Of a DNA stretch of 64,000 nucleotides, positions 1 to 11,100 are shown piece by piece (position 1 is the stretch's first letter; the number at the start of each line of letters is the position of its first letter). Source of the DNA: a virus. Where the stretch lies: the IMG/VR virus record IMGVR_UViG_3300024258_001044, positions 172,338 to 236,337 of that record. One strand, given 5' to 3'. The notes beneath the pieces are model-generated. The model did no database searches and had not been told where the DNA came from. It saw only the letters and a program-made list of their open reading frames with translations. Both the position numbers and the translations under genes were made by a program.

Positions 1-2567
1 TCACAGATTATAGCAAGGTTATCATTAAGATCAACTGCCTCAGTAACTCCGTCGTATAAAGTTAGACCATCTTCAATATCATGAATGGTTATCTCGAAGA
101 CATTATGGCCGTAGTTTGAGTAAACCTTTGTTGCAAGAGTTAAGTCCTCTGGACCATTAGTCTTCTTTGCCACAGAAGATGCTGTAAGAATATTCTTTCC
201 GGCAGTCTTATGTGTAGCGTAAGCGTAATGAGCTGTAGATACATTTACATCCTGTTCCAAACCTACAGCTACATAGACAATTCCGTATCTGTAATCGACA
301 AGGTAGTCTCCCACAACTCTCAATCTTTCGAGGTTGGAGTAGAAATCAGTTCCTTTATCTGCTGTGAGTGCTTGGCTGATTCCACCTGATGTTGTGGAGC
401 TAAAGCCTGGGTTCACAAGGATAGGCTCAAAGTACCTTTCATTCTCGAAGACATCCTTGTCAGTAGCGACAAAGGAAGTGTTAACGAGCGAGCCGAGAGC
501 ATCACTATTTTTATTTAAGATGCCTTCGTTGTCAAGGTGAATGACGAACGCTCTTGGTCCAATGATAACTGTGGAGCCTCTGGTCGGCGGAGATGCAGAC
601 ACATTGATGCCCACGGATGTAATCAATCCGCCTGAGTCTTCATCACCGAAGAATTTAATCTGTACATCTTCTGCGACATAGTCTCCGTCATCATTCTCAA
701 GCTCTCTAAAGTAATACTCGTTGGAGTTCTGAGAGATAAGTTCGCTCGGAATTCCTGGGGAGAATTGAATGCTATTATTTGATGCAACAGATGTGATCTT
801 AGCAGTGTGTGTTGGAGCAATGAACTCTCCGATTACTCCAAGCTCTTCGTTTCTGACTCTCTGAAAATTAGCCTTCTCGCCCTCAGCAGACTTAATCTCT
901 GGAGATCTATTCCCCGCGAAAAAGATCTCAGAGTCGCTGTGATACATGGGCGTGTATAGTTCTCCAGTTGTCTGGTTAAGAATCCTGAACACATCAGTCA
1001 CAGGTGTGTGTTGGGGAATAACGCTGAACGATGTATTCAGCCTATTCTCCATAAACTCTGGCATCACCTCAATATGAGACGACATCTCGTAGTCAGTACC
1101 TTCTGCAAAGACGTAGTCATATCTAATAAAGATTTCTGCTTCTTTGTTCGCAAGCTCTCTGTCTGGTGTAGCAACCAAGTCTTGGTCGCTAATAGAATAG
1201 TCAAGGTCTTCCTTGAACTCTTTTCTGTATAGGTAATCGACAATGTAATTATTTCTTCCCGTACCCTCAGTGTTGATGGTCTTACCATACACAAAGACTT
1301 CTCCGGTTTCGTAGTCACATGACCACTCTCCAGGGAAAGATGGAAGCCTTGAAGCATTAAATGTAATCTCTGTAACAAACTCATCAGGAGTTGTTCCGTC
1401 ATTCTCGCTAACACTAAAGGTAAGAGCGCCAGAGGTAGCCACATTGTTTGAGGAGTTAACGACCGGAGCATTATCAAGGAAGAATGAGGTTGCGCTACTT
1501 GGTACAGCTTCGCTTATTGCATCTTCAACTCTGGACACCTCAATCTGATCGATTAAGATATGCCTGCCAAGATCCTTGTACGCATAAGTTACAATGATCG
1601 TATCATAGATCGTAGGTCTCGGAAGGTTGCCGAACTCGGACAGAAGAATCTGGTTAGACTCAAGAGTGTGCAAATTAAAACCATAATCCTGATCGTATCT
1701 GTTGCTTGTGATGGCGTACTTGTATCTTTCAACATCATAATTGATTCCGATATCACCATCGCAGTCTTCATTGTCATCACTACGAATGAGCAATACGGAA
1801 AGGATCTTTGTTACATTCTTTTTTGCAAGACTTAATAGGTATCCCTCAAAGCTATTGCCTTCGGAGTCAACTGTGATCTCTTCATCTTCAATGATAACCT
1901 GCTGAAGAGGCACAGGGTAAACCGGCATGATCTCCATTCTTGGAGCGGACACATCGCTGCTGAACTCAATGGTATCAGTTTTGATACTTTCACCGGTGAG
2001 CTTCTTGCTTATTCTTACGACCTCGTAGACGTTCTCGTTAGCCATTCTGTCGAAAGCTCCAGCCGATCTTGTCCTGAACTCGTCAACTACTGTCTCTGAA
2101 ACATAATTGTTAGAGAGGACAGAGCCGATATCTTTCTGTGCTTTGAATAGTTCATTTGCCTGAGCAGAAAGAATGTTCTTAAGGATAGAGCCTTCAAGCT
2201 CAAACAGGTCAGGGATCCTTCTATAGATCCTGTCTCGGATAGGATTGACGTTATCAATTCCAACAAAGAATAGCTCTCGTGAGATTGAGTCATCAAGGAG
2301 CCTGGACCCTTTGTTGGATATGAAGTTGAGATCTGTTGCGTCAAGGAACTTAAGGAGGTAATAGTTACCTGCGACTTGTGGCCTTGTCTTGATAAGAGCT
2401 ACAGAACCTGCAATGGTTACGCCAGTGACTTCAAGATCGCGCACTGATCCACTAAGAGACTCGACCTCAAAATGTATTGAGGACAGAGACTCAGAAAGGT
2501 TCTCTGAGAATGTTACCTTTAGTTCAGTGGTAGACGGTATTGAAAATGCTACTGGTCTTAACGCCAT
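1..2567 (-). CDS. Baseplate wedge protein, tail protein I/gp7-like (3' end outside window)
   Basis: An open frame runs from an ATG at 2567 (MALRPVAF...) to the left edge without a stop, giving at least 855 residues; the C-terminus is missing. It starts 10 nt after the stop of the J-like gene, with a weak GGAT ribosome site. The first ~90 residues read like an Ig/fibronectin-type beta domain. Residues around 110-190 form a helical segment (RIYRRIPDLFELEG) that resembles the core of tail protein I. The rest is beta-rich with repeated Asp/Ser/Gly turns. The order gp25-like, J-like, then this gene matches the W-J-I order of P2-type baseplates, so a wedge or fibre-attachment role is inferred from context plus weak similarity. 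Reading is direct; function is an inference. Confidence 0.6.
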   Translation of the reverse strand, partial: MALRPVAFSIPSTTELKVTFSENLSESLSSIHFEVESLSGSVRDLEVTGVTIAGSVALIKTRPQVAGNYYLLKFLDATDLNFISNKGSRLLDDSISRELFFVGIDNVNPIRDRIYRRIPDLFELEGSILKNILSAQANELFKAQKDIGSVLSNNYVSETVVDEFRTRSAGAFDRMANENVYEVVRISKKLTGESIKTDTIEFSSDVSAPRMEIMPVYPVPLQQVIIEDEEITVDSEGNSFEGYLLSLAKKNVTKILSVLLIRSDDNEDCDGDIGINYDVERYKYAITSNRYDQDYGFNLHTLESNQILLSEFGNLPRPTIYDTIIVTYAYKDLGRHILIDQIEVSRVEDAISEAVPSSATSFFLDNAPVVNSSNNVATSGALTFSVSENDGTTPDEFVTEITFNASRLPSFPGEWSCDYETGEVFVYGKTINTEGTGRNNYIVDYLYRKEFKEDLDYSISDQDLVATPDRELANKEAEIFIRYDYVFAEGTDYEMSSHIEVMPEFMENRLNTSFSVIPQHTPVTDVFRILNQTTGELYTPMYHSDSEIFFAGNRSPEIKSAEGEKANFQRVRNEELGVIGEFIAPTHTAKITSVASNNSIQFSPGIPSELISQNSNEYYFRELENDDGDYVAEDVQIKFFGDEDSGGLITSVGINVSASPPTRGSTVIIGPRAFVIHLDNEGILNKNSDALGSLVNTSFVATDKDVFENERYFEPILVNPGFSSTTSGGISQALTADKGTDFYSNLERLRVVGDYLVDYRYGIVYVAVGLEQDVNVSTAHYAYATHKTAGKNILTASSVAKKTNGPEDLTLATKVYSNYGHNVFEITIHDIEDGLTLYDGVTEAVDLNDNLAIIC

Positions 2568-2577
2568 TGTTTATCCA

Positions 2578-5500
2578 TTAAGTGATTCTAAAATCTTGTC
2601 TTGAAGAGGCAGTAAAGCTTACGCTTCCCGCTACGATACTCTGGTTGTCCAAAGATCTGATAGAAGTTTTTCTTCCCTGCTTTCCAGATTCATTGAATTG
2701 GGAAATATTTACAGACTCCACTCCGGTTACTCCGGCTGCTACCGTAATGATATCAGAGTAGTCTATTGATGAGCCCAAGGATGAAGTGTTCAGAAGATTG
2801 ACTACAGCGCTGATCACATTCTCAAGTACGGTCTGACTTCCAGACTCCGCATCACTTGCGATGACAATCTCTCCTGCAACATCAATATCAATCTCGAAAG
2901 CTTCTTTCACAAGAACGTCTGCGGTGATTGGTCGGACAGTTTCAATATTACTTGTCACTGTTCCTACGAGTCTATTCAGATTATACTTGACGGAAATCCT
3001 TTCGCCTTCAGTTGGAGCTTTAAAGTTGTAAACTACGTTGTAAGTAAGTCCATCATCTGGTTGATTAACCGGAGTCACAGTTGCTGTGCCAACAAGAGTT
3101 CCGGCAGAGCTTCTGAATCCAGATGATACTGAAACAGTGCTAATCCTTGCGAATCTTTTGTCTGTGATTACTTCCATGTCTGCTCCGAAGTATAGAGTCT
3201 CGAAATCATTAGAGTCTCCAATCAAAACAGAAACCTTAACCTCTTCTCCACTAGATAGACTGATCTCGTCATTGTTCTCAGTGGATGGAAGGGTAAATTC
3301 TGTCGCATCAAGAGTATCATCAAGTCCGGCTACTCCAAAGCTATAAGTGTTATCCATTAATAGCTGACCAGCCAAGTCGTATTCAACATCTGAGTCAAGT
3401 CCTACAACGCTGTCTACTCTCGCTACAAACAATGAGCTTGGCAGAGATGAAAGATTCATAAGTTCCTTTAATTCAGACTCGATATCAAAGGTGAGCCCGG
3501 AAATAGACAGCCCTGCTGTAAGGGTTAGCTCATATCTCTTCAGGGTAGTTCCGACTACCTTAATTCTTCCCGGCTTGATTGTGCCTGATACTTCAACTCC
3601 AACCCTGGCAGGGCCAAACCTTGAAATATCAATCACTGCACTACCTTCATCGTAAACGAAGAAGACAGGCTGGTTACTGCCTACAAGGGAAGTTAATGAG
3701 GAATCAAACAGTGCATTGCTCGTACCACTTCCATTGATCGGTAGCGAGGTTAGTGATAGTGTCGGTATTAATTCGTTAATCTCAGCTACATATGTAACAT
3801 AGACATCCTCTTCGGAAAGGAATGCCTCATCAACAGAGTCAAAGAGGCTGGAGCCTTCCAAGATATCCTGAGATGGGAGGGTAATTGTAGTATCAGAGAA
3901 TGAACCATTTCCATCATCAATGTCGAATAGCTCAACCTTGTTATAGAAGACAACAAGCTCCTCACCTACTACGGCAGATGTATCGTCAGGCAAGTAAATA
4001 GTCCTACTTGAGAAGGTTCCATTCGCATCAATAGTGTCATAGACTTCTACCTTATCACTGTCAGTAACGGAGATAAGGTTATCAATTTCAGAGTCTGTAG
4101 CTTCAAGCTCAAGACCCTTAACCTCCACACCATCAGAGTCAGCAACCAACGCTACTGTCGCAGTAACCTCTTCCGCAAAGAATGCAGAAAGGACTCTGCT
4201 GATTGAGAAATCTGTTTCGATTGTGTATTCGAATCCATCATCTGTCTGTGTGATTATTGAAAGTTCATTTGTGATTCCATTACCAACGCCCCAGTCAACC
4301 GAATCAGATACGTCCTCATCTTCGAACATGCTAACAATTTCTGCTCCATTGAAATCAATGTAGTTATCAAACATGTGTCGCCATGTGTAGTCCACACTTA
4401 AAACGTCAGCTCTGGATGGCAGAGTCTTACCAGAGATCGAGATCTCTCCGCTCTCATTTAGACCTGAGGAATCAAAGTTCTGGTTCTCGATAGCATAAAC
4501 CTCTCCAGTTGATACGTTAGAGACTCGACTCACGCTGACGATAGGTGTATGGTTAAGAATAATGATTGATCTGTCAGAGGGTGCTCGTGATGAATTCTCT
4601 CCGGAGATCTGCACATCCTGATAAACAGATTCAATCTGCTTAACATCAGAGAATCTTAGCGCATCAACACTATTGATGGCAGATTTAGTAATGCTTTCAC
4701 CATCAACGTTTTTAATATTTGAAATGAATCTAACTTTATCGAACCCGAATGGACTACCGCCAGTCTCTACGTTCTCATCTTTAACAAGTTCATAATTTCC
4801 TATGAGATTCCCGTCAGCATCAATGATTGCTTCTGCAAAAATACCTGAGCTACTTCCAACTACAGAGACAATGGTATCCACAGGCTGAAGTGGAATTTTC
4901 CCTTCTTCGAAAGCTTGGACTCTCCTCTCTTCTGAGGTCAAAGAATTGTCGACACCAAACAGTCCTGGGATATAATCATTCCTTTCATCTGTAGGGTCTC
5001 CGATTCCTGACAAATCAGAGTAGATATAAGACTCAGTGATTTCTTCAAGATTCTTACCAAGGATATATACGTCTACCTTTCCGCCTGTTCCCGAGTTAAG
5101 GATACGAAAGGAGCCATCATTGACTTCGATAGTCTCTGTGCCGTCTCTAAGCATCAAAGTGCTTCCTGGTTTTACGACGAGGGAATCTAAGACACCACTC
5201 GTTCCGAGGGCGGCATTCCTATATCCCGATGCGGTACCCGTGTTAGCTCCACTGAATACAGCAAAGATCCTTGCTCTAAATGCTGCATCAGATTCTGAAT
5301 TTGCTCCGCCGCTAAAGGATACTAAGTTAACTACCTTTAACCCGTCAGCAAGATCGGAACTGACAATCTGAAGTGGTGCGATGTTTCCACTGGTGCCAAC
5401 TCTTGTGGCAGAGACAGGGACTTCAATCGCGAATGAATCTGTAATGCCTGCAAGGTTCAGTGCAGATCTTAGCCTGTTAGCATTAGCAGCATATTTGTTT

Positions 5501-5889
5501 TTCTCTGCGACAGACATAACATAGCTGCCGATTGTTTTAAACTGATAACCGTTTTTTCCTGTGTTAACTGTACTGTTAGGAATTGGGATATCAGAGTTAA
5601 GCTCATTGGTCGTGTAGACCACGATACCGTTAGCCAATGCTCCAGATTTTCTGAGCAAACCATAGTTACGGGCCCAACGATCAATGTCCCGGCCTCTTGC
5701 GAGTTCCGGGCTTTGCTTGTTAGACACAATCTTCATAGATTTATAGAGCCTGTCAAATTCATCAGCCTGAATGTCAACAAACAAATCTCTAGAAACAGTT
5801 CCGCTTTTTGTGTCCAAGTTCGGCTGTGTTAGTCTTAGCCTCTCCATCATTGACTGTACAATTTGGCTGAAGGTTCTCTGGTTTGCCAT
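2578..5889 (-). CDS. Baseplate J-like protein (gp6 / GpJ family)
   Basis: A 1103-residue protein that starts at ATG 5889 behind AAGGGAAGA. The N-terminal ~300 residues have the hallmarks of baseplate J-like proteins: a helical start (FSQIVQSMMERLRL), a short TRVGTSGNI stretch, and GGANSESDAAFRARI, the family's conserved GG-xxE-DxxxR-R region near residues 190-205, followed by GTASGYRNAAL. Members normally form the ring of the wedge together with gp25, the next gene upstream. The usual length is 300-660 residues; here an extra ~700 residues of beta-rich, Asp/Ser-rich sequence follow, probably added Ig-like or jelly-roll domains. Family call is firm for the N-terminus; the extension is unassigned. 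Confidence 0.8.
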   Translation of the reverse strand: MANQRTFSQIVQSMMERLRLTQPNLDTKSGTVSRDLFVDIQADEFDRLYKSMKIVSNKQSPELARGRDIDRWARNYGLLRKSGALANGIVVYTTNELNSDIPIPNSTVNTGKNGYQFKTIGSYVMSVAEKNKYAANANRLRSALNLAGITDSFAIEVPVSATRVGTSGNIAPLQIVSSDLADGLKVVNLVSFSGGANSESDAAFRARIFAVFSGANTGTASGYRNAALGTSGVLDSLVVKPGSTLMLRDGTETIEVNDGSFRILNSGTGGKVDVYILGKNLEEITESYIYSDLSGIGDPTDERNDYIPGLFGVDNSLTSEERRVQAFEEGKIPLQPVDTIVSVVGSSSGIFAEAIIDADGNLIGNYELVKDENVETGGSPFGFDKVRFISNIKNVDGESITKSAINSVDALRFSDVKQIESVYQDVQISGENSSRAPSDRSIIILNHTPIVSVSRVSNVSTGEVYAIENQNFDSSGLNESGEISISGKTLPSRADVLSVDYTWRHMFDNYIDFNGAEIVSMFEDEDVSDSVDWGVGNGITNELSIITQTDDGFEYTIETDFSISRVLSAFFAEEVTATVALVADSDGVEVKGLELEATDSEIDNLISVTDSDKVEVYDTIDANGTFSSRTIYLPDDTSAVVGEELVVFYNKVELFDIDDGNGSFSDTTITLPSQDILEGSSLFDSVDEAFLSEEDVYVTYVAEINELIPTLSLTSLPINGSGTSNALFDSSLTSLVGSNQPVFFVYDEGSAVIDISRFGPARVGVEVSGTIKPGRIKVVGTTLKRYELTLTAGLSISGLTFDIESELKELMNLSSLPSSLFVARVDSVVGLDSDVEYDLAGQLLMDNTYSFGVAGLDDTLDATEFTLPSTENNDEISLSSGEEVKVSVLIGDSNDFETLYFGADMEVITDKRFARISTVSVSSGFRSSAGTLVGTATVTPVNQPDDGLTYNVVYNFKAPTEGERISVKYNLNRLVGTVTSNIETVRPITADVLVKEAFEIDIDVAGEIVIASDAESGSQTVLENVISAVVNLLNTSSLGSSIDYSDIITVAAGVTGVESVNISQFNESGKQGRKTSIRSLDNQSIVAGSVSFTASSRQDFRIT

Positions 5890-5899
5890 CTATCTTCCC

Positions 5900-6331
5900 T
5901 TAAATAATCCTAAGCTGAACAGCTTCGGTCAGAGTTGTGAGCTTTTGTGTTAAGACCGAGAGAAAAATGTTCCAAGCTCGTGGATCATTAATATCTCTGG
6001 CAACAGAAACATCAACAATGTCTACAATTACTTCTGCGGGAGATAAAAACTGTCTTTTGGACTGCTGACGCTGCAACGAAATGAGCTTACGAATTGCTTC
6101 TTCTGCGGAACTTTGTAGATCAAGTTCTAAAATTTCCGCATCAGCTACGTTACCTATCTGCAAAACACCTATGTCACTACCATATTGTGGATGATATCTG
6201 TTGTCGCCTAACTTAGTCAATAGGATTTTAACGATGTCTTGCTTCATTTTTGCATTGTTAAAGACAATATCTACATCACCGCTGGTGCTGATAGCTATAT
6301 CACCGCCAACAATTTTCAAATCAAAAGACAT
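5900..6331 (-). CDS. Baseplate wedge subunit, gp25-like (GPW/gp25 family)
   Basis: 143 residues of the gp25/GPW family, the small wedge protein that joins sheath to baseplate in contractile tails. The family signature is visible: GDIAISTSGDVDIVFNNAK, then LLTKLGDNRYHPQYGSDIG (the conserved G-xx-x-P-x-YGS core), and a C-terminal part with an acidic-hydrophobic pattern. The start at ATG 6331 is preferred because GGGAG lies 5 nt upstream; a GTG one codon earlier is in frame. The stop is 10 nt before the J-like gene, so the two are translated from one message. The 60-nt gap upstream has a TACACTC/GAGTGTA inverted repeat but no clear terminator. Confidence 0.88.
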   Translation of the reverse strand: MSFDLKIVGGDIAISTSGDVDIVFNNAKMKQDIVKILLTKLGDNRYHPQYGSDIGVLQIGNVADAEILELDLQSSAEEAIRKLISLQRQQSKRQFLSPAEVIVDIVDVSVARDINDPRAWNIFLSVLTQKLTTLTEAVQLRII

Positions 6332-6394
6332 CACAACTCCCTTTCTGTAGATACACTCGTTTAGCTTCGAGAAAATAATAGAAAGAGTGTAGTC

Positions 6395-8113
6395 TCAGCC
6401 AGCAATTCCTTTTACAAAAACCTGATAGCCTGCATATGCGAAATCAGTAACTTCATTAACTGCTGCAATTCTGCCTTCGCGCCCAAGACTACGATCCGCA
6501 ATATTGTCCAGCGCGTCGCCAAGTGTAGCTTCTTTTAATCTGTCGTAAGCTGAGTCTGATAGGAGATTTAGCAGATGTACTTCTGAAATTGAGAAAAGAG
6601 CAAGCGAGAATACGAGCATGTCGAGATTGCCAATTCCAATGTCTGTACCAAGGATTGCGTTGATACCTTCTCTAATTGGGTCAATCTGGGAAATTACATT
6701 ATTGGCCCTTCTGCTTTGGATCTCAGCAAGCCTTTCTCTGATTCGTCCACGCGGGACATCAACAACCCCAATAAGTCCGCTCATAAGGTGAGCATCGTGA
6801 ACAGAAGAGTTTCTCTGTGTATTCTTCTGCAAATCAATTGCTCCAGAACTGTTACCAAATAAGGCCATCATTGAATCCTCAATTAGAAGCTGCTCTTCTA
6901 AACGAGATTTTGCAAGGAAGTCTGCAACAAGGGGCATCATCTCATCCCACTCTGTGGTGGTAGAAGCTTCTCCATTTGATGTAGAACCTAAGCCATCTGG
7001 GTCAGGCTCTGGTCCTGGCTCAGTTACCTTCATTCCAATCTTCTCCATGGACGCAACAATCTCTTCTCTGTCTTTCGCAAATTTTCTTGACAGCCCAAGG
7101 ATGGCGCTCCTCAGTCTAATGATGAATAGAGCCTCAAGGATGCCATAGCTTTCACTGTAAGGAACAACTGTGTCTTCCTCTTCTCCTGAGCCTACACTGA
7201 TATCTATAGAAACCGCAGCTTCATCTTCGACCATATTATCTGCCGCAATCTTTAAGGACTTCTGCGAATCTTGACCGCTGAGTCTGTCGATTCTTATCCT
7301 TATGATGCTCTCAAGAAGCGTCGGCTTAATTTTCGTAGAGTTGATTTGCCTTGCTCTCTGGTTGCCGAAGAGTGGGGCTACGATTTTTCCCGGTTCATTA
7401 ATGCACTTTGAGAATCGTGAGTCTTGAATTGGTGGAAAAAGTAAGTAGCTAAAGGCATATGGGTTTTGCTCAAACTCATCAAGTTTCGGATAATCGACTT
7501 CGTCAAGAACTTCATCATTCAATGAAAGGCTATTTGCATCTTTTTTCTTGACCTCATCAGCAGTCTTTTTATCCAAATCGAAAATGTAATTGTTGACCTT
7601 AACTTTTCTGTCTGCTTTTCTTTTAGCACGTTGATCAAGAACTTCTCTTTCTACATCGGCAAAGGAAGCTCCAGGCTTATGCTCTCCGCTTTTTGTGACA
7701 TAAGTAATGGAACCCGTTTGCGCACTATCATCATCTGAAGCTCCACCCGAAGCAAGCCCAAGTTCGTCAGACTGAGGCATTCCAAGCATTCTCATAAAAG
7801 CATTCTCATGAGACTCAAGTTTCCCGAGTCCATCAGATAGCTCCGGAGATAAAGCTCCATCCTCTTTGAATAGCTCAACTGGAAGAAATGATGAACGCAT
7901 TGAGCGCACTTCCTTGCCAAGGGAGGAGAACTGTTTAGCCATATTGGTAAACACCTCCTCCTTTTGGTAAGCTTCTGCCAAGCCATCCTCTTGAAAATAA
8001 GTCAATGACTCATACTTATCCGCTCCAGCATCGCCAAAGGTTTTCGATAGCGATATCTTTGCTGCGTCGATAGCAGCTTTTAATTTTACTTCCTGGTCTG
8101 TTGTATCTGACAT
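6395..8113 (-). CDS. Unknown baseplate-region structural protein, 572 aa
   Basis: Lies between the 2033-aa baseplate protein and gp25-like wedge gene; its ATG overlaps the previous stop as TAATG at 8113-8115, so translation is coupled. No family is recognised. The N-terminal half is helical, charged and Lys/Asp-rich (DLDKKTADEVKKKD), the centre has a compact segment NPYAFSYLLFPPIQDSRFSKCINEPGK, and the C-terminal third is helical with two hydrophobic stretches (LVFSLALFSISEVHLLNLL). A Pro/Glu/Gly linker near residue 365 splits the protein in two. Position suggests a wedge or hub-associated component; there is no direct evidence of function. Confidence 0.6.
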   Translation of the reverse strand: MSDTTDQEVKLKAAIDAAKISLSKTFGDAGADKYESLTYFQEDGLAEAYQKEEVFTNMAKQFSSLGKEVRSMRSSFLPVELFKEDGALSPELSDGLGKLESHENAFMRMLGMPQSDELGLASGGASDDDSAQTGSITYVTKSGEHKPGASFADVEREVLDQRAKRKADRKVKVNNYIFDLDKKTADEVKKKDANSLSLNDEVLDEVDYPKLDEFEQNPYAFSYLLFPPIQDSRFSKCINEPGKIVAPLFGNQRARQINSTKIKPTLLESIIRIRIDRLSGQDSQKSLKIAADNMVEDEAAVSIDISVGSGEEEDTVVPYSESYGILEALFIIRLRSAILGLSRKFAKDREEIVASMEKIGMKVTEPGPEPDPDGLGSTSNGEASTTTEWDEMMPLVADFLAKSRLEEQLLIEDSMMALFGNSSGAIDLQKNTQRNSSVHDAHLMSGLIGVVDVPRGRIRERLAEIQSRRANNVISQIDPIREGINAILGTDIGIGNLDMLVFSLALFSISEVHLLNLLSDSAYDRLKEATLGDALDNIADRSLGREGRIAAVNEVTDFAYAGYQVFVKGIAG

Positions 8114-11100
8114 TAGTTCTCCAATGCGGTTCCGAAGGTCTGAGCTGTACTGGTTGCAGTCTTTCCGCCATCAAGCTTAATAGTTGCGGTGCTTGCAAGT
8201 CTTACGTAGTAAAGTGTTAAGACTCTGTCGACCTTAACAAGTGCTCCTGGCCTTGTGGCCGCAGCTTCCTCTACTTCGGATGGAGCATCTGGCACACAGT
8301 CAACTTCTTCCTCTTCCTCTGTGGTTGTAATTCCAGCATATGTAACCGCTGCAATAGTCCTTCCACAGACTGAAGCTCCAAGCTTAACCTCTCCCTCGTT
8401 GGTAGAACTAATCCTAACATAGTAGTCGGAGCCATTCTGTTCTATAGTTGTACCGTCATCATTCTTAAGAATCATTGCACTACCTGTACTGTCAGACAGA
8501 ATGTTAATCTTAATTTTATCGGACAAGTCTCCTGGCATCTCTATGTCATAGCTGTCACGAGGCGTAACTCTAATGGTAGCTACTTTTCCAATATCCAGAA
8601 TATGGCTATCACCAATACCGCCAGCAAACTCTCTTGCTCCAGTGAAGGATGGTCCGCTCTGCTCAACATCGATATTATCGAGGTCTGAAGGATCAAACAC
8701 CTCCGGGTACTCTGCGAGCGGAGTCTCATCATCATCTTCCTCAATTAAGAAGGAAGAGTTTAATGGGTTCATAACAAATCTACACATGCTATCAGCAGAG
8801 TCAGTCAAACAATCGATGAGAGCCTGATGTGCTTCAGCAATAGCTTCGAGATCCATTGGGTCAGGAATTTCTCCTGCCTGTAGTGACTCCCTAACCTGTT
8901 TCATCATATCTCTGATGATGGCTCTGTATGTTTCGATACAGTCAACCGCTCCCTCTACGATGTCTGCGATATCGTCTGTGTCACCAGTCTCTTCGTTCTC
9001 AAGCAGGAACTCGTTGTAAGATGCTGCGTAACAAGAGTTCTGAAGTTCGTCAGCAATCGATCTCATGTCCACAAAGAATAGCTGAGGAAGGTCAAACACT
9101 CTGCCTTCATCATCTGGCACATCGTCATCGTCGGTATCAACTTCTTGATCATCCCTTGTGAACCTAAACTTAGGTGCAGAGATGTCATTTATAATTCTTG
9201 CTTTGATCTGATCAATATTGTTGTCGCTATCGAATTCAATTCCGTCAGGCTCAATGAAGTACAGGTTACCCTCTTCATCCATTATTGCCATTTTAGGAAT
9301 ATCATCAAATGTTCTGGTGACCTCTTCGATACCTGTCTCTTCAAGCATCCCTGTGTCAGGGTTAGGTTCCATAATTGGAAACTCGAAGGTGAGTGTAAGA
9401 GGCTTAACTGAACCGGTCTCTCCATCCTTTGTGATGAACTTGGTGCCATCAAGTGGACTGATGAAGTTGCCCTTACCAGAAGCGATCTTTAATGTGCCAT
9501 TGTCATTATCGAGAAGGTGGAATGGAGCATCCCTATTCAAAAGAGGATCAAGAACCTTTTTCTTAAAGAACCCAGAGTTGTCAAGTTTGTCTTTGAATTT
9601 GAATTTGACAAGAGTAGGCTGCCCAAGCCCCTTAGTTGACTTAGTGAATGATACAGAGAACGCAGCATCAAAGTCTTCTCCATTTGTAGTCCTTAGAGAC
9701 TCAGGATCAATATCCATTGCTTCCAGGTATGAGCTTTCAGTACCTTGATCAATAATTGAGTCTCCGAGACTATACTCTTCATAGCTACTGCCAGAGTTTG
9801 AGCTGATCATATCCTCAATTGAATCATTGGTATAATATTGAGCAACCGGAATTAAAGCCTCCGGATCATATTCTCCATCGCCAGGAGATACCTTTCCTGC
9901 TACCATACCTGCAAGCATAGAGCCTTGAATACCGCAACTCTTATCTCCAATGCCGTCGTCCGGAGGGCATGGGAAGTTGAAAATCAATTCAAGAATCTGT
10001 AGGAAGATTGCAAGGATTGAAATGATAGGTTCGAGGACATCCAAGTCCACATTCAATTCAAAAAGATACTCGCTAATAACCTCTTCAAGAGTGATGATTG
10101 CGTCCCAAAGGTTCTGCTGCTGCGTCGCTATCTCGATTGCCTTTATGATTTCATTGATGGCCACAACGGTCTCAATGATCTTAACGATAACACACTCAAG
10201 AAGATTCAAGAGGTGAAGTATGAGGCTGAAGAACATAACTGGCACAGAGATCTGTGGAAGCAGTAACAATAGATCATAGAGACAGTAGAACAACCTGATG
10301 ACTGCACTTGCCAGTTTGCCTGGATGTAACAGAGAACAGATAACGTCGATGATACAAAGGATAACCTGAATAGGGATGAGCAGTGTTTGGAAACCGTTAA
10401 GCGCAATCTTGAGATCCGCTGTTAAGTGCCATGAGAAATCACAGAAAGATTTGATAAGGTCAAGCGGTACCAATGAGTTGTCAAGTTTGACCTGAAGGAA
10501 CCTAAGAGGGAACTTCTTGATGAGCCCTTTTAGGTCATCAATATCAGGTGTCTTGTCCTTCATGAATCCTTCAAGCTTATCGGTCATGTTCTTTCCGATA
10601 TTCTGAACGAATTTTTCTCCCATGGCGAGCTTAGCTCCAAGCCTTCGGGAGTTGGCAGTAGACACACACATCTCAATACAGTCAAATGCTATGACCGCAT
10701 CTGGAACTGTGATGACAGCTTCATACTTACCACGAGAGATGCGTCGCGGCGGACCCTTGGTCTTCGCTGCGAACAAGCCATTAAAGATAACCTTGAAGTT
10801 CTTTTTGCAATTCTCTACTTCAATCTTAATCTCACTGCCGGCTGTCAATAAAGAACCATTGATCTTGTCGGGAGTGAATCCATTTGCTGCTTCGATGGTT
10901 GGTTTGATTAACGTAATTTCAGGAACGTTGCACTTGATAGTAGCAGCATTCGTGAGGTCCCAGTTTAGATATCCAACTGCTGAGCCAGTCTCGCTGATAG
11001 AGAATGATCGTCCCGTCATTACCTCCCCAGAGTCAACCTGCATATAAGATCTTTCTAAGTCATCTATTTCGTTTGAAGCCCCACCGATAAGTGACGTTAC

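Noticed and set aside
6352-6391. TACACTC/GAGTGTA inverted repeat upstream of the gp25-like gene
   Set aside because: 26-nt loop, no T tract and no nearby promoter-like word; not strong enough to call terminator or operator.
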